From assembly GCF_030272615.1 (NCBI RefSeq), contig NC_081406.1, positions 187,844,391 to 187,908,390 of the forward strand: a stretch of 64,000 nt of DNA. Direction: 5' to 3'. Both the position numbers and the translations under genes were made by a program. Positions 13,201 through 25,200 of the stretch are shown in pieces. Position 1 is the first letter of the stretch. Every line of letters starts with the position of its first letter. Source of the DNA: Cryptomeria japonica (Eukaryota; Streptophyta; Pinopsida; Cupressales; Cupressaceae). The notes under the pieces are model-generated. The model did no database searches. It had not been told where the DNA came from and was given only the letters and a program-made list of their open reading frames with translations.

Positions 13201-16200
13201 CCCTTAAGGGACATGTAGGGGTGTGACTTTACCAAGGGTCTTCTTATTCTTTGAAAGGAGATACCTCTTCACTGATCGCTGACTTAAACGAGACTTTGTC
13301 TGCCTTAAATTATTATATAAATATTGCTGAATTCTTAGCCTAGTCACTGCTCCTTCCTTTAAACTTTGTCGCTACTCCTTACTAAAAATGAGATTCTTGC
13401 ATGGAGGATTCACACCTATCTACCTCTTAAATGTGTTTGTGTTGGAAATAAGCCACACCTGTACCGACGATGGACTGGTCCAAGAGGGGCCAGTAGCTCA
13501 GTGGTAGAGCACCCCAGCAGCGTATGGAAGGTCCTAGGTTGCAGTCCTAGCTGGTCCATGTCTCAACATGGTATCAGAGCCAGGTCCAGGCTAGGAACCC
13601 CAAGCACACGAGAGGTGTGGCTTAAGGGGGGGTGTTGGTGTTGGAAATAAGCACACCCGGACCGACGATGGACTGGTCCAAGAGGGGCCAGTAGCTCAGT
13701 GGTAGAGCACTCCAGCAACGTATGGAAGGTCCTAGGTTCGAGTCCTAGCTGGTCCATGTCTCAACAAAATGTACATCCTTTGTTATTACTTCAAGGGGGA
13801 GTCAGCCTTGAGTATATATTTATAGATTTCAATTCAGTTTGAATACCAAAGAGGTCAGCCCTAATGTAAATTGGTGTGATTTTATTCATTTTGATATTGA
13901 GTCGGCCTTTTTATGTTATTATTCCCTTTGTTTGCTATTAGTAGGTGTTGCGATCTGGTTTAGGGACATGACATCTTCCCATATATCTCTATCTCTCTTT
14001 TTCTCTTCCTATATAACTCTGTCTCCCTTTCTCTCTCCCTCTCTCTGTATCCCTCTTCATATGTTTATCTCTCTATCTCTCATTTTATAACTCTCTATTT
14101 GTTTGTCGTATATCTTTCTCTATCTCTCCCTCTCTCTCTATATCTCCTTATATCTCTCTATCACTCTATCTTACCATAAATATTTCTTTATCTCTCCCTC
14201 TCACTCTCTCTTGCCCTCTTCCCCCTCTCTCTATATATGCTTATATTTCTATCTCTTTATCATTCTATCTTACCATCTCTAACTCTCTCTATCTCCTCTC
14301 CCTCTCTCTTTTCCTCTATATCTCTCTATCTCTTCCTCTCTACCTCTCCCTCTCTATCTCCATATATCTATCTTTATCTCTCCCTCCATCTGTCTCTATC
14401 CCTCTATCTATTTGTCTCCCTCATCCTCTCTCACTCTATATTCATCTCCACCTCTATCTTCCTCTCTCCCCCTCTATCTCTAAACATGTCTCCCTCTCTC
14501 TCCTTCTCTCTCTCTCTCTCTCTCTCCCTCTCTCTTCCTCTTCCTAGACTTCTATATCTACATCTTTGCCTTTTTGTCTCCATCTCTCCATATTTCTTCT
14601 TCCATCTCTCTGTTTGTCTCTATATCATTATTATCTCTTGATATATCTCTACCCCTATATCTCTCTCTACTAATTAACCTCATATGTAGCACAAATGAAT
14701 ACAAAATTAGAGCAAAATTTTCTCTACTTGACATTCCACACCTGTTCTGCGTAACCATTGCACACCAAGGTGCAATTGCTTAGATTCAATGGATGTATTG
14801 ACGAATGCTCATTGTTTATTATGAGATGTATATAATTACTGATGTTGTTGATGATTTTGTGGTCAATTGTGGACATTTATGAATTTCTCCCTGTCTGTTT
14901 TGTATTTTTTTTAGTTGCCTTATGTTTATGGTGCTGATCAGTATTTAGCTTTACATTACTTAGTTTTCAGTAGTGCCATGGAGTGTTTATGGTATTGTTA
15001 AGTACTGAGCATTTAGTCCCATTGAGTGTTTACTTATTGGGAGGTTTTGAGCATTATATTCTTTCTTTTTCTGTTCAATATCTCTGTTGTTACAATATAT
15101 TTGATCCTACATGGTAAGCTAATAAATAAAAGAGCTTGTTGAAATTTACCTTTTTTTGCTGTTGACTGTTTTCTTTTTAATTGCTAGTCTCTTGAAACTA
15201 TATGAGATATACTGCATGATTTTAAATTTTCAGATGATTATGGAAAAGAAGTTTCAGCCCGTCATTATTTTCAGTTTTAGTCGCCGTGAATGCGAACAGC
15301 ATGCTCTCTCTATAATGTCTAAGCTTGACTTCAATTCTGAGGAAGAGAAACAAGATGTGGAGCAAGTTTTTCAAAATGCGATACTATGCCTTAATGAGGA
15401 AGACAGAAATCTTCCAGCTGTGGAATTAATGCTTCCAATGCTGAGAAGGGGCATTGCAGTACATCATTCGGGTCTTTTACCAATTATTAAAGAGTTGGTT
15501 GAGCTTCTTTTTCAGGAAGGTCTTGTAAAAGCTCTTTTTGCTACAGAAACGGTAAGATTTATAGTTTGAGAATTTCTTTCTTCTTCAGGCCTATGAGGTG
15601 CACATGATTTGTTGTATATCTAAATTCTTTATGGATATATTCTATTGTGTCTTGTATATTGGGAGGACTTGAAGCTGTACCATAAAATTATTGAAAATAA
15701 AATTATTGAAATAATTTTACGTGTCAACTGATGTATTTGCTGCAGACTTAACTTGTTCATCTCTTGATTGGTATGTAGGTTTTGTTGTTTTTTTAAATGA
15801 TTAGGATTTATTGCTTTCTGGTTATTGTGGAACAGTTTGCAATGGGACTGAATATGCCTGCAAAGACTGTGGTGTTTACACAGCTTAGAAAATTTGATGG
15901 TGATAACCATCGCTGGATGGCTTCTGGAGAATATATACAGGTTCTGTTATTAAAATTTCAAAAGATCTTGTAGCACTAAAATAGGCTATATATGGTAGAG
16001 CATTCCAAAGGCAAGATGGTAGCTTCTTTACTTAAACCTCATAAATGCTCATTTGTCCACTTGTCCACTTTATGGAGGTTTGCTTTTTCTTTTTGGATTG
16101 CAGTAGTGAATCTGGTATACCACCAAACAATTTCATTTTTTTTTTCAAAAAATTAACAGATGAGTGGCAGAGCTGGAAGACGAGGAAAAGATGAACGTGG

Positions 16201-19200
16201 CATCTCTATTATCATAGTTGATGAACAGGTACAATTTCTGTTGTCTTTTGGTGCTTTTTTTAAGGTTAGTATTTAAGCTGTAAGGTTTTGTAATTCTTGA
16301 TTGGAGAAAAACTAGAAGGATACACATACTACTTGAGCATTAATAGACTTTGAGATTATTGCTAAGATTATGTAGAATATGAGAGGTGGAATATATAGTT
16401 GATATAGCCAAGAGCAAATAATTTGTTGCTAATTTGAAATTTGGGATGTTTTACCAGTTAGTGCATCAAATGACTATGCCTGATTAATATAAAATTGTTT
16501 TTAATGACACGTTTCCCTACAGTTATCCCTTGCAGAGTGATATTGTCCAAGTCATGCACTTTAAGGGCTTTCTAAATACTTTTGATGATAGATTGTAGCA
16601 TTGTGCAGGATCTGTTGATATTGTTCAACAATTATGTTGAGTATCAAGTAACATTTTAGCTTCATTAATTTTTACTAAAGCCATGAACTTTAAGATTTCA
16701 ATTGTACATTACCATTAGATGCAATGATCCATATTTTGAAACATTCGTCGCTAAGTTGCCGAAGTGGGTACGAGTATGAGTACGGGCCCATGGTATGGTA
16801 CATTGGTATGACACTTTTTTGGAGGTGGTTGTGTGCATTTGGGTACGTCTGTATAAATGACATATACAAATAATAAATATAAACATATTTGCAACCTAAA
16901 TACAATATTAATTTATTAATATAAAATTAATAATAAATATATTATTTTTTATTAAACATTTACTTTTATTATATATAAATTAAACTATAAACATTAACAT
17001 AATAAATACAAATTAAATTATTATATATAATATTTAACAGATTAATAATTTTTTTGGGTTGGTAATAGGTATATTTTGTTAATAAAAGATCTATAAATAC
17101 ATAACAGTTTTCGAAGTTCGCAAAACGCTTGAGCCATATAGGTGGACATCTTTTGAACCCCCACACTAGACACTACACCCCGCCATTAAACCTTACAACG
17201 CATCACCAACCAGTTGGCTTGATTCAAAAGAGCCGACATTATCACACGACAAAGGGCTACAAACAACATTACAAAAAATGTGCACCTCGAGCCTACAGAC
17301 AAACCACAAACACCACCACTACCTGAAGATCTAGACTACTAAAAGCATTACAAAATCTTTACATAATGGGCCGAGCTTTAAAATGGGCCAACATTGTAAA
17401 ACAAAATTTAAAAAAAGCGTTCAAAAAACCCCCCAGCCTAGAGCTAGGGCACATTGTGAATTTGGCCGCTCGAACCTTCACCTGCATTGTTCATCTCTAC
17501 TCCTTTCGTCATAGCTCCAACAAGTGCCATCAACCGTTTTTTTTGCTTCAACCTCCTCGCTTCCATCGTCATCCTCTTGCCCTTCTCCTTCACTTCCCTC
17601 ATTACAGGTCCAAAAGCTCCAATAGCATGAGACTGCACCTCCCTTTCCTTCAGGTAAAGCTTGAGTGAATCCCAACCTATTGAGGCTTCTGCTTGACGTG
17701 CATCCCAATCAACCCCAAAAGGCCACCAAATAAAAGGCACCATCTCCCTCAATTTATGAATGCCATCAAAGTCAAGACCCTCACCAACATCAAACCCCAC
17801 TCTAGGCATGGCAACAAGCAATTCCATCAATCCACACAGCCAATCATCCTCAAAGCACCCCCTCAACACCTGCACTAAGACATCCTTCTGCTCGCCCAAC
17901 TCCAAACCCCATGCCATCACCATTGTGACTACATCCACATTTGTTCGATACTTGTGCATGGTCTTTAGAAAACACTCACCCAACAGGGTCTCCATAATCT
18001 ACACTAACGCTCCATCTCTAAACTTGAAAATACATTTAATTTGCTTTGCAGTAACGTCACCCATGAACGCCAACTGTTGTTTGGAGGTGTAAAGAGTGAA
18101 AGTTGCTTCCATCTTTGTTAACACCTCAATAGCCACCACTTCCGTATACAACCAAAATTGGGCCCAAATATCGATAAATAATTCTCCATCACCATCACAA
18201 CATTCTTGGCCATGCCAAATAATAATGGCAATTGAATGCCAATCTGTACATCTCCACCCATGTCATCCTCCGACAAATCTCTAAAATTCTCCACATGAGT
18301 TTCATCCAATTCCCCAAATGATATCGCCCACTTGGAAAGTACATCTGCCACTTCATTACCTTCCCTTTGCACATGTGAAATGGTGTAATTTCTGAAAAAA
18401 ATTAAATCATTTGTGATACTGAAAATAAATTTATTCAAGTACCAAGTTTGGGCTTCTCCTTTAATAATTGCATTGATAATTATTTGGGAGTCACCCTCTA
18501 GGTGTAGGTTTTGTATTCCCAATTTGATCCCCCATTGAATGGCCAATAATGCTGCTTTAGTCGTAGCTTCATTATTCGTTCCTTCTGATAATTTTTGAGC
18601 TCTCATCACCAAGATGTTCCCTTGCCAATCTCTGATAACAAAACCTGCCCCTGAAACTCTAGGGTTTCCTTTTGACGCTCCGTCAAAGTTTGTTTTGTAC
18701 CATCCTTGTTGAGGTGCCTCCCATTTCACTTTACATCTCAGGATCCCAATTAGATTAACTCCACAAAGCCCATGAACGAGCCAACAAATTAGTATTTATT
18801 ACAAAACAATTTATTCTTTATATTATAAAATAAATTTCCAAATTATAAATATAATTTAAATTTAAAAGGTAAAACTTAAAATTAAAACTATGAAAAAATT
18901 TAAATAAATTATAAATATATATATTACAATATATTGAATTATTATGTTAATAAATAATATATTCATTTAGCTCGTTTATGGGCCTTGTCGGGTGAATCCA
19001 ACTAGTGATGTTAGGCTTTCAGTAAAGTGGGAAGTACCTCAACAAGGATGGTATAAAGTAAATTTCGATGGTGCTTCAAAGGCTAATTCTGGAGTATCAG
19101 GTGCAGGGTTTGTGATCAGAGATTGGAGGGGGAATATTTTGGTGATGGGAGCTCAAAAACTCTCGGAAGGTACGAATAATGAGGCAGAGGCTAAAGTGGC

Positions 19201-22200
19201 TCTTTTGGCTGTTCAATGGGGGATTAAATTGGGTGTGCAAAACCTACATCTAGAAGGTGACTCACAAATTATTACTAATGCAATCATTAAAGGTGAAGCT
19301 CAAGCATGGTATTTAAATAAATTTATTTGCAAAATAAAAAATGATTTAAATTTGTTTAGAAACTATACCATCTCACATGTGAGAAGGGGAGGCAATGAAG
19401 TGGCTGACGTATTGTCCAAGTGGGCGACATCATTTGCAGTGGTGGGCGAAACTCATGTTGAAGATTTCAAAGATCTAGAGGTAGATGATGTGGATGGCTG
19501 TGTACAACAGGGCCTTTAAATGCATTAATTATTTGGTAAGGCCGAGAATGTGGGGATGTGATGGGGAATTATTTATAGGTGTTTGGGCCCAATTTTGGAT
19601 GCATTTGGTGGCGGTGGTTGCTGAGGCATTGAAAGGGATGGAGGCAATGTTTACTTTGTAAACCAATAGGCAGCATCTGGCATTTGTGGGTGATGTCTCT
19701 GCACAGAGAATTAAGTGTATTTTCAAGTTTGGTGATGAATGTTTTTGCAAATAATGGTGATGCTGCTGGGGGAATTCTTTCTCAAAACAATGCATAAATA
19801 CAAAGCCAATGTGGATGTGGTGTCGATGGTGATGGCCTTGGTGTTTGGAGTTCATAGAATAGAAAGATGTCTTGGTCCAGGTGTTGCGACAGTTTGTTGA
19901 GGGCGATTGGTTTTGTGGGTTGATGGAGTTGTTGGATATGACCATGCTTGGGGCAGGGTTTGATGCGGGTGAAGGGCTTGATATTGATAGTATTCATGAA
20001 CTGAGGGAATTGGTGCCCTTCATCCGTTGGTCCTTTGGGATTGATAGAGATGAGTGCAAAGCGGAAGCAGCTATTGGTTGGGACTCTCTCCAACTCTACT
20101 TGAAGGATAAAGAGGTGGAGTCTCGGGGCAAGGAAATTGGTGAATTTGCAATGAAGGATGCAAGGGGCAAGGCGCAAGGGCAAGAGGAAAACAATTAGTG
20201 TGTGGAGGTTAAAGCAGAAGAAAAGGGTGATTGTATGCACCAGAGCTGCTGTGGGAGGTGAAGTGTAGAACAATGTTGGTGAAGGACCGAGCGGACAAGC
20301 TCCAAGCGTGCCCTAGTTTCTGGAGGGGAAGGTGTCTTGGGATCTCTGTGCCTTTTTGTTTTGTCTTTTTGGTCTCAAAATGATGGTAGATGTAATGTTG
20401 AGTTGCTGTGTTTTAATGGAAATTGCTATATCTGTTTAAAATGATGTCCATGTTGTCGTTTCTGAAACTTGGGTTTCGCGTAGTCTATAATTCTGCACTG
20501 CGTTGTTAGCTTTGGGTTTCAATTTTGATAAACTTTTGTATGAAATCCTTTGAAACAATGTAATTGTTGGCAATTTTTAAAGAAAGCCAACTGGTTGAAG
20601 GCCTATTCTGGTGGAATGGTGGGGTGGTTGGTTGTAGGGTTTTGGAGAGTGATTGTGCAGGCTTTTTGATACTTTGAAAAGCTGAAATGTAATGCACTTT
20701 CTATTAATAAAAGATATATATTGCCGACCAAAAAATAAATAGTATATTCATTATATTATAAATTATAAATTTGTAATTACAAAATTATACAGTATTATTA
20801 AAATTTAGAAGTTAAAACTATTAAAAATTTAAATAAATTATAAATTTATATATTACAATATAAATTTGAAACATCGAACATCAAAAATAAAAGGAAAAAC
20901 TTTTTAATTTTCAATTTTTGAGCTGAAAAAAAAAAGATTCGACTCTATAATAGTTTATGTTCAGAACTTTGGGACTTTTAATTTTAATATTTGAACCTTG
21001 CTTTTGAGATTGGGACAAAACAAAAATTGCACGACCTAGAAACCACTAGTGTATGTGCCTCCATTTTCTATCTTCGACCTTCTACTTCGTCCTCTTTTTG
21101 AAATTGGCATTTACCAACATGGAGAAATCACATTTTTAGCAATCAGCCCTGACACAAAAAATGAGAATAAACGAAAACAAAACAATTTTTTTTATGGGTT
21201 AGGTTTTTTTTTTACAGCATTTGAAAGTGAAAAAAAATTCAAAATTTGCATCAATAGTTGGAATCTTTGGGATTGGGCCAAAAAATTTGAACACATTTTA
21301 CACCCTGAAAAGTCAAACCCTGTTCAATTCCGCACCGATTCCAAGTCGTACCCGATTTCAGGACATACAGTACCCTGAATCGGTAAGCAAATCTAACAAT
21401 TCGATAACTTAGAAAAAAGACAGTAAAAATCTGTTATGATACAACCAATTTATGGAACAGGCAGTTCTCTCATTTGAGTCACTCACAATTGTGGAGATAA
21501 CTAATCCTCAAAATATGAAGTTAAGAGTCAATCGGATCACAAATTTTCATAAACAATCATCTGTTTGCTACAATTAGCCATAATATGCTTAGAGAAGAGG
21601 AAGTTTCTTAAAAAATAATCTAATCCCTGCTGTATCTTGCAAAAGTTTGCTGTTAACTTCATTCATGTAAAACAATATATTGTTGTTACATTGCTTTATT
21701 TGCTTTATTCTCTCTTCTAGAATTTGTTTTTGCTTTATTGTCTTTATCTTTTCCTAAAAAGCTTTGCGCTATAATTTTATCCTGCTTCTTTCAACAGCTA
21801 TATGCTTTATTGAATTACTCTCAGCTAGTTTACTACAATATATTGTTGTTCCCATCTTATTTCATTATGCAATATTGGCTTCACTACACTAGTTTGGTGT
21901 CATTATATGGGTTGTATTTCACATTGTTCGACAATTTTTTGAGCAACAAGCAAAATGGGAGGTTGATTCAGTGAGCATTTCTTTATGCACCCCTCTCTTA
22001 TTCAATTGTTTATTTTTGTTTATAGCAACCAATCCTTGGACAAAAACCATTTTTTTTTTGCTTCACTGGCACCAGCAGCACTTTTAAATCTTACAATTAT
22101 ACTTTTCTTTTTTTATTTGAAGTGTTGGAGATGTGAAGGCTTGCTCGTGTATTGTTTCTAATCTGCCATGAATAATGGTGATTGAGCTAATTGTCATGTC

Positions 22201-25200
22201 CCTCCCATGATCATTATATATATATAACCTAAATGAAATAATTATTATTAATTAATATAATATTTATTAATGAAAGGTTAATTACAATTATTAAATACTT
22301 ATTTATTTAATATTTAATATTTAATATTATTATTTAATTAATATTCATTAATGATAATATTTCGAAATTATTCAAATAAAAATAAATTAATATTATATTT
22401 ATATATTATAAACAGAATATATATATTCTTAATCATAAACACAATTTATATATTTGAAATAATAAATATATACTTGTGAGCAAAGATGTAAATATCTTAA
22501 TCGACAATAAATCTTTTGGCCGAAAATTAAAAAAAAATTGAGAATCGAGAAAAAATCGGCAATAAATCGGCAAAATTATCGAACATTTGAAAATATATAA
22601 TTTTTTTAAATATTCTAAAAAGACACATGTATACACTAAATTTATAGAACACAATAGCATATTACTGGTTTCCATCATATATAAATCATAGTTTGAGACT
22701 TTGAGTCAAATACATAGTCATACCATATGGCATATAGCAAAGTGATATACCAAAAAAACAAGTTCAAGTTCTAAATAGTAAATACGATTGAGTCAAATCC
22801 ATATTGTAGAGCCTAGACCACAAAACAAACCAGTGAAGTTTGAATGCATATTAAGTTCATGGTTTCATATCATTGAAAATTGCAAATCATAGATTGCGTT
22901 TGCGACTAAAGCTCACCATCTACTTCAACACCCACTCAGCGGCAACAGAGTTTTTTGAGCTTTAGTCGCAAACGCAATCTATGATTTGCAGTTTTCAATG
23001 ATATGAAACCATGAACTTAATATGTATTCAAACTTCACTGGTTTGTTTTGTGGTCTAGGCTCTACAATATGGATTTGACTCAATCGTATTTACTATTTAG
23101 AACTTGAACTTGTTTTTTTGGTATATCACTTTGCTCAACCGGTGATGAGTCTGCCTCTTCTGGATCAACAAACTCATCTCCCGCCTCCTCACGCTCTGCC
23201 ACCTCTATCGCCCATTCAACTGCCTCCCTCTCCATCTCATCTAACTGAGCGTCAGTGATAAATGCATCCACATCAATATCACCAGTAGCACCATCAGGTT
23301 CAGCAATCCAATACGCTTTGTATGGATCAATCTCATCAATGTCAAGTGCGTCATATGAATTGCTCCCTTGTACCCTCTTTTCATGCAGTCGAAGGTTGTA
23401 CCGCACATATACAAGGTCATTCAAGCGCTTCTGAGTCAACCTATTGCGCTTTTTTGTGTGAATGGCCTCAAAGACACTCCAGTTGCGCTCACAACCAGAA
23501 GCACTACAAGGCTGAGATAATATGCGGATTGCAAGCTTTTGAAGATTAGGCGTTGTGGCACCATAATCTTCCCACCACAGATCTGCAAGCATACAAATTG
23601 GCATTTATAACTTGGTAAATATTTTTATAAACTTAAAGATTGAAATAAATGGTAAAGTTAAACCGTAAAATAGATTTAAGAGCACATTTTTTTTACCTGG
23701 CAACAGGGTGTCTCTCTTACAAATACCAATAGGTGAAGAAAACAATGGCCCATCTTCCTTCTTGTACCTCTGCAACTCATCAACAATGATGTCTTGAATA
23801 TTTTCATCAGGAACCAACCTCTGAATACATGTGTCAAGGCCAAGTTGAACCCCTTGATCTATTTTGAAATTGTGGGAGTAAAAGAACTTGGGGTTCAAAT
23901 AATAGGCAGCAGCATGGATATGTTGGTGGAGTTGTCGGTTCCACCGTTGATCAATTATGTGCCATATGGGTTCATATTTAGTCCTCTCTGATCCATACAA
24001 GTGCTGAATTGCCTCTTTGGCCTTATCCATGGCCTCATATGGATACCCTATGGGGCTTTTATCCCCATCCACCATCTGTAGAACCCTCACCAACGGTTCT
24101 GACAACTACACATGACAAATTTAACAAAAATCAGCAATGTGTAATATTAGAAAATTGAAAAATATATCATCAATTGAAATTCGAACTTTGAACACTTACA
24201 TTGATGATCTCCTCCATGAGTTTGGCAAATCTATCATCAAAAACGGCCTTCACGACCTTCTCTGCTTCAGGCTTCCTACAATAAGGGCTTTGCAACCATC
24301 TTTCACTCACAAACATCCTCTTCAGGTTGGGCAATGCACGCAATATGCTTTGTAAGTTGAAGAAATTTGTGGCAAAACGTGTGACTCCTGAACGCACAAG
24401 ATCCTTACCATCAATGTGTTGTCTCATAAGCTCCAAGACCCATGTGTGGTTGTAGATGTACTTTGTGATTTCCCTTCCATCTTCAACCACATGCTTCACC
24501 CAACTAAGTTTCCCTATGTCCTTGAGAAGTAAATCAAGGCAATGAGAAGCACAAGGGCTCCAAAGTAATGACGGATGCCTAGCCTGTAGAAGTTTACCTG
24601 CTGCCACATATGCAGTTGCATTATCGGTCACAACTTGAACAACATTTTGCACTCCCACTTTGGTCACCACCTCATCCAACATGTTGCACAAGGTTATTGC
24701 ATTCTTCACTTGATCTGAGGCATCAATCGATTTTAAAAATACCACCTGTCCCCCTGAAGCAAAGAAAGTTTATGAGTGTCCTATTCCTACCATATGTCCA
24801 CCCATCAGATAAAATGGTGCAGCCATTCCTTTCCCAATTCCTCCTTTGTTGTTCCACCAGCTGATATGTGTTTTGGACCTCATCCTGCAATAATGGCCCA
24901 CTCAACTCATAACAACTTGGGGACTTGAACCCCTTACCAAAAATGGTCAATCCACTGACCATTTGCATGGACTCTCAATAATACTAAACGGAATATTGTT
25001 GTAAATCCAAAATCTAGCCACTGCCGCTCTTGTCTGCTGATACACTTCCTTATTCCATGAAGTACCTAACAATCTAGGTTGTGCACCAGGAGTGTTATGA
25101 GGAATGAAAAAACCAGATGTATTGCTGCCCACCCCAATATTTTTTGACTCTGTAGAATTGATATTCCTCGTTGGAGCTGCCATTGCCTCTGCTGTCCTCT

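Larger units (their letters stand above)
13434..13766 (+). mobile_element. Complete TRIM (333 bp) whose LTRs contain a tRNA-like sequence
   Basis: LTRs at 13434-13568 (135 bp) and 13633-13766 (134 bp) start TGTT and end TCTCAACA, differing at about 7 bases and one indel. The target duplication is AAATG on both sides (13429-13433, 13767-13771). The 64-bp internal part starts at 13569 with TGGTATCAGAGCC, a primer-binding site for initiator tRNA-Met, and ends in the purine tract TTAAGGGGGG before the 3' LTR. There is no coding capacity, so it is a terminal-repeat retrotransposon in miniature, moved by proteins supplied from elsewhere. What is odd is that over half of each LTR is a 71-nt tRNA-like sequence. 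The known TRIM that carries an RNA gene, Cassandra, carries 5S rRNA, not tRNA. Confidence 0.9.
11392..13973 (+). mobile_element. Solo LTR with two nested insertions, target duplication TCTTC
   Basis: It starts TGTAATGCCCC and ends GGGACATGACA, a decayed form of the TGTAATGTCCCC...GGGGACATTACA ends seen elsewhere in the window. TCTTC flanks it at 11387-11391 and 13974-13978. Inside are a second LTR (12166-13010) and a TRIM (13434-13766); without them it is about 1.4 kb. It also holds a direct repeat of about 75 bp (about 11703-11780 and 11917-12000: 'TTGGCCTCATGGGACCATTC...GAGGTGGCGTAC'). No internal coding region remains. Confidence 0.8.
17060..18786 (-). mobile_element. 5'-truncated LINE-like 3' end, minus copy
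   Basis: On the minus strand this runs from an RNase H domain through a second coding-like domain to an end near 17060 reading TTATTAACAAAATATACC and an A-rich tail. It is homologous, in inverted orientation, to 18966-20740. Plant L1 elements end in an RNase H domain and an A-tail, so a 5'-truncated LINE is the likely identity. No reverse transcriptase is present. An AT-rich spacer of about 180 bp (18787-18965) separates the two copies. Confidence 0.55.
18966..20740 (+). mobile_element. 5'-truncated LINE-like 3' end, plus copy
   Basis: The inverted partner of 17060-18786. It has the same order (RNase H, unknown domain, 3' UTR) and ends near CTATTAATAAAAGATATATA and ACCAAAAAATAAA. The copies are clearly diverged but align along their length, starting at GCTCGTTTATGGGC (here) and GCTCGTTCATGGGC (other). 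The AT-rich DNA after this copy resembles the spacer between the copies. Confidence 0.55.
16752..21415. mobile_element. Possible non-autonomous hAT-like element around the LINE pair
   Basis: At 16752 the sequence CTAAGTTGCCGAAGTGGGTACGAG matches the terminal repeat of the intact hAT at 43706 (CTAAGTTGCCGG). Near 21380-21415 the other strand reads CTTACCGATTCAGGGTAC and, at the very end, CTAAGTTATCGAA. The ends look related, but no matching 8-bp duplication was found, so the boundaries are tentative. Inside are AT-rich DNA and two LINE 3' ends. Confidence 0.3.

Noticed and set aside
13487-13755. Functional tRNA genes
   Set aside because: The anticodon-type loop has 8 nt and its stem is mismatched, one B box is broken, and both copies sit inside TRIM LTRs.
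19529-20273. Minus-strand frames of 138 and 163 aa over the plus LINE copy
   Set aside because: They are shadows of the plus-strand RNase H and unknown-domain reading.
16752-21415. Confident hAT element call around the LINE pair
   Set aside because: Tip similarity is real on the left, but no 8-bp duplication matches; kept only as a low-confidence feature.
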